Positions 6,469 to 6,523 of a stretch of 6,523 nt of DNA are shown one piece after another. Position numbers and translations under genes: made by a program. This DNA comes from Deltaproteobacteria bacterium RIFCSPLOWO2_02_56_12 (GTDB lineage: Bacteria > Desulfobacterota > Binatia > UBA9968). The notes beneath the pieces are model-generated. The model had not been told where the DNA came from. It saw only the letters and a list, made by a program, of their open reading frames with translations, and did not search any database. The stretch spans positions 1 to 6,523 of the forward strand of contig MGRY01000072.1 of the NCBI GenBank assembly GCA_001799045.1. Reading direction: 5' to 3'. Every line of letters starts with the position of its first letter. Position 1 is the stretch's first letter.

Positions 6469-6523
6469 TTGAACGTCATCATCTGCGCCAAGGTTATTCC
6501 GGCTAGTTCGGTTATCATAGAAA
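6469..6523 (+). CDS. etfB: N-terminus of a probable electron-transfer flavoprotein beta subunit (cut by window edge)
   Basis: Only 18 codons are visible, reading MNVIICAKVIPASSVIIE if the TTG at 6469 initiates. This matches the usual start of ETF beta subunits: a first beta strand of the form MKIIVCxKxVP, followed by a short loop and a second strand (VIIE). ETF passes electrons from acyl-CoA and similar dehydrogenases, via FAD, to the quinone pool. The frame is closed upstream by TGA at 6445-6447 and holds no other start codon, and AAAGG at 6457-6461 lies 7 nt before the TTG. TCAACGTTGA at 6463-6472 is a perfect palindrome overlapping the start. The evidence is a short match, so the call is moderate; the gene would continue beyond the window. 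Confidence 0.55.
   Translation, partial: MNVIICAKVIPASSVIIE

Overview
The window comes from an environmental bacterium that is probably Gram-negative. By eye the DNA is moderately GC-rich, and genes are tightly packed with short gaps. A Sec-exported NMT1/SsuA-like binding protein, a PaaA/PaaC-like di-iron protein and a likely ETF subunit together recall uncultured deltaproteobacterial, Binatota or Rokubacteria-type lineages. That placement is inference, since no phylogenetic marker gene is present. No RNA gene, mobile element or CRISPR array was seen.

There are three transcription units. (1) Positions 81-2827, plus strand: a possible promoter, a 51-residue YHS-domain protein, and a full-length copper P1B-type ATPase (CopA) that carries its own N-terminal YHS domain before an HMA domain. 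This looks like a copper sensing or efflux cassette in which the YHS module occurs twice. (2) Positions 5254-2851, minus strand, convergent with copA (23 bp between the stop codons): a nicotinate phosphoribosyltransferase (PncB) followed after 19 nt by an orphan periplasmic substrate-binding protein. A perfect 7+7 bp inverted repeat with a 7-nt centre lies 37 nt upstream of pncB and has the architecture of an operator of NrtR, the Nudix-family regulator of NAD metabolism. (3) From 5451 to the right edge, plus strand: a stand-alone PaaA/PaaC-like ferritin-fold di-iron protein, a 62-residue unknown protein 10 nt downstream, a heptamer-based inverted repeat, and what appears to be the first 18 codons of an electron-transfer flavoprotein beta subunit with a TTG start.

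The most interesting points are these. A predicted NrtR site heads an operon that pairs niacin salvage with an orphan binding protein, suggesting an uncharacterised niacin or NAD-precursor uptake component. A di-iron protein of the phenylacetyl-CoA epoxidase superfamily stands without its usual partner subunits but next to a probable ETF gene. A free YHS protein sits beside a YHS-fused CopA with identical cysteine spacing.
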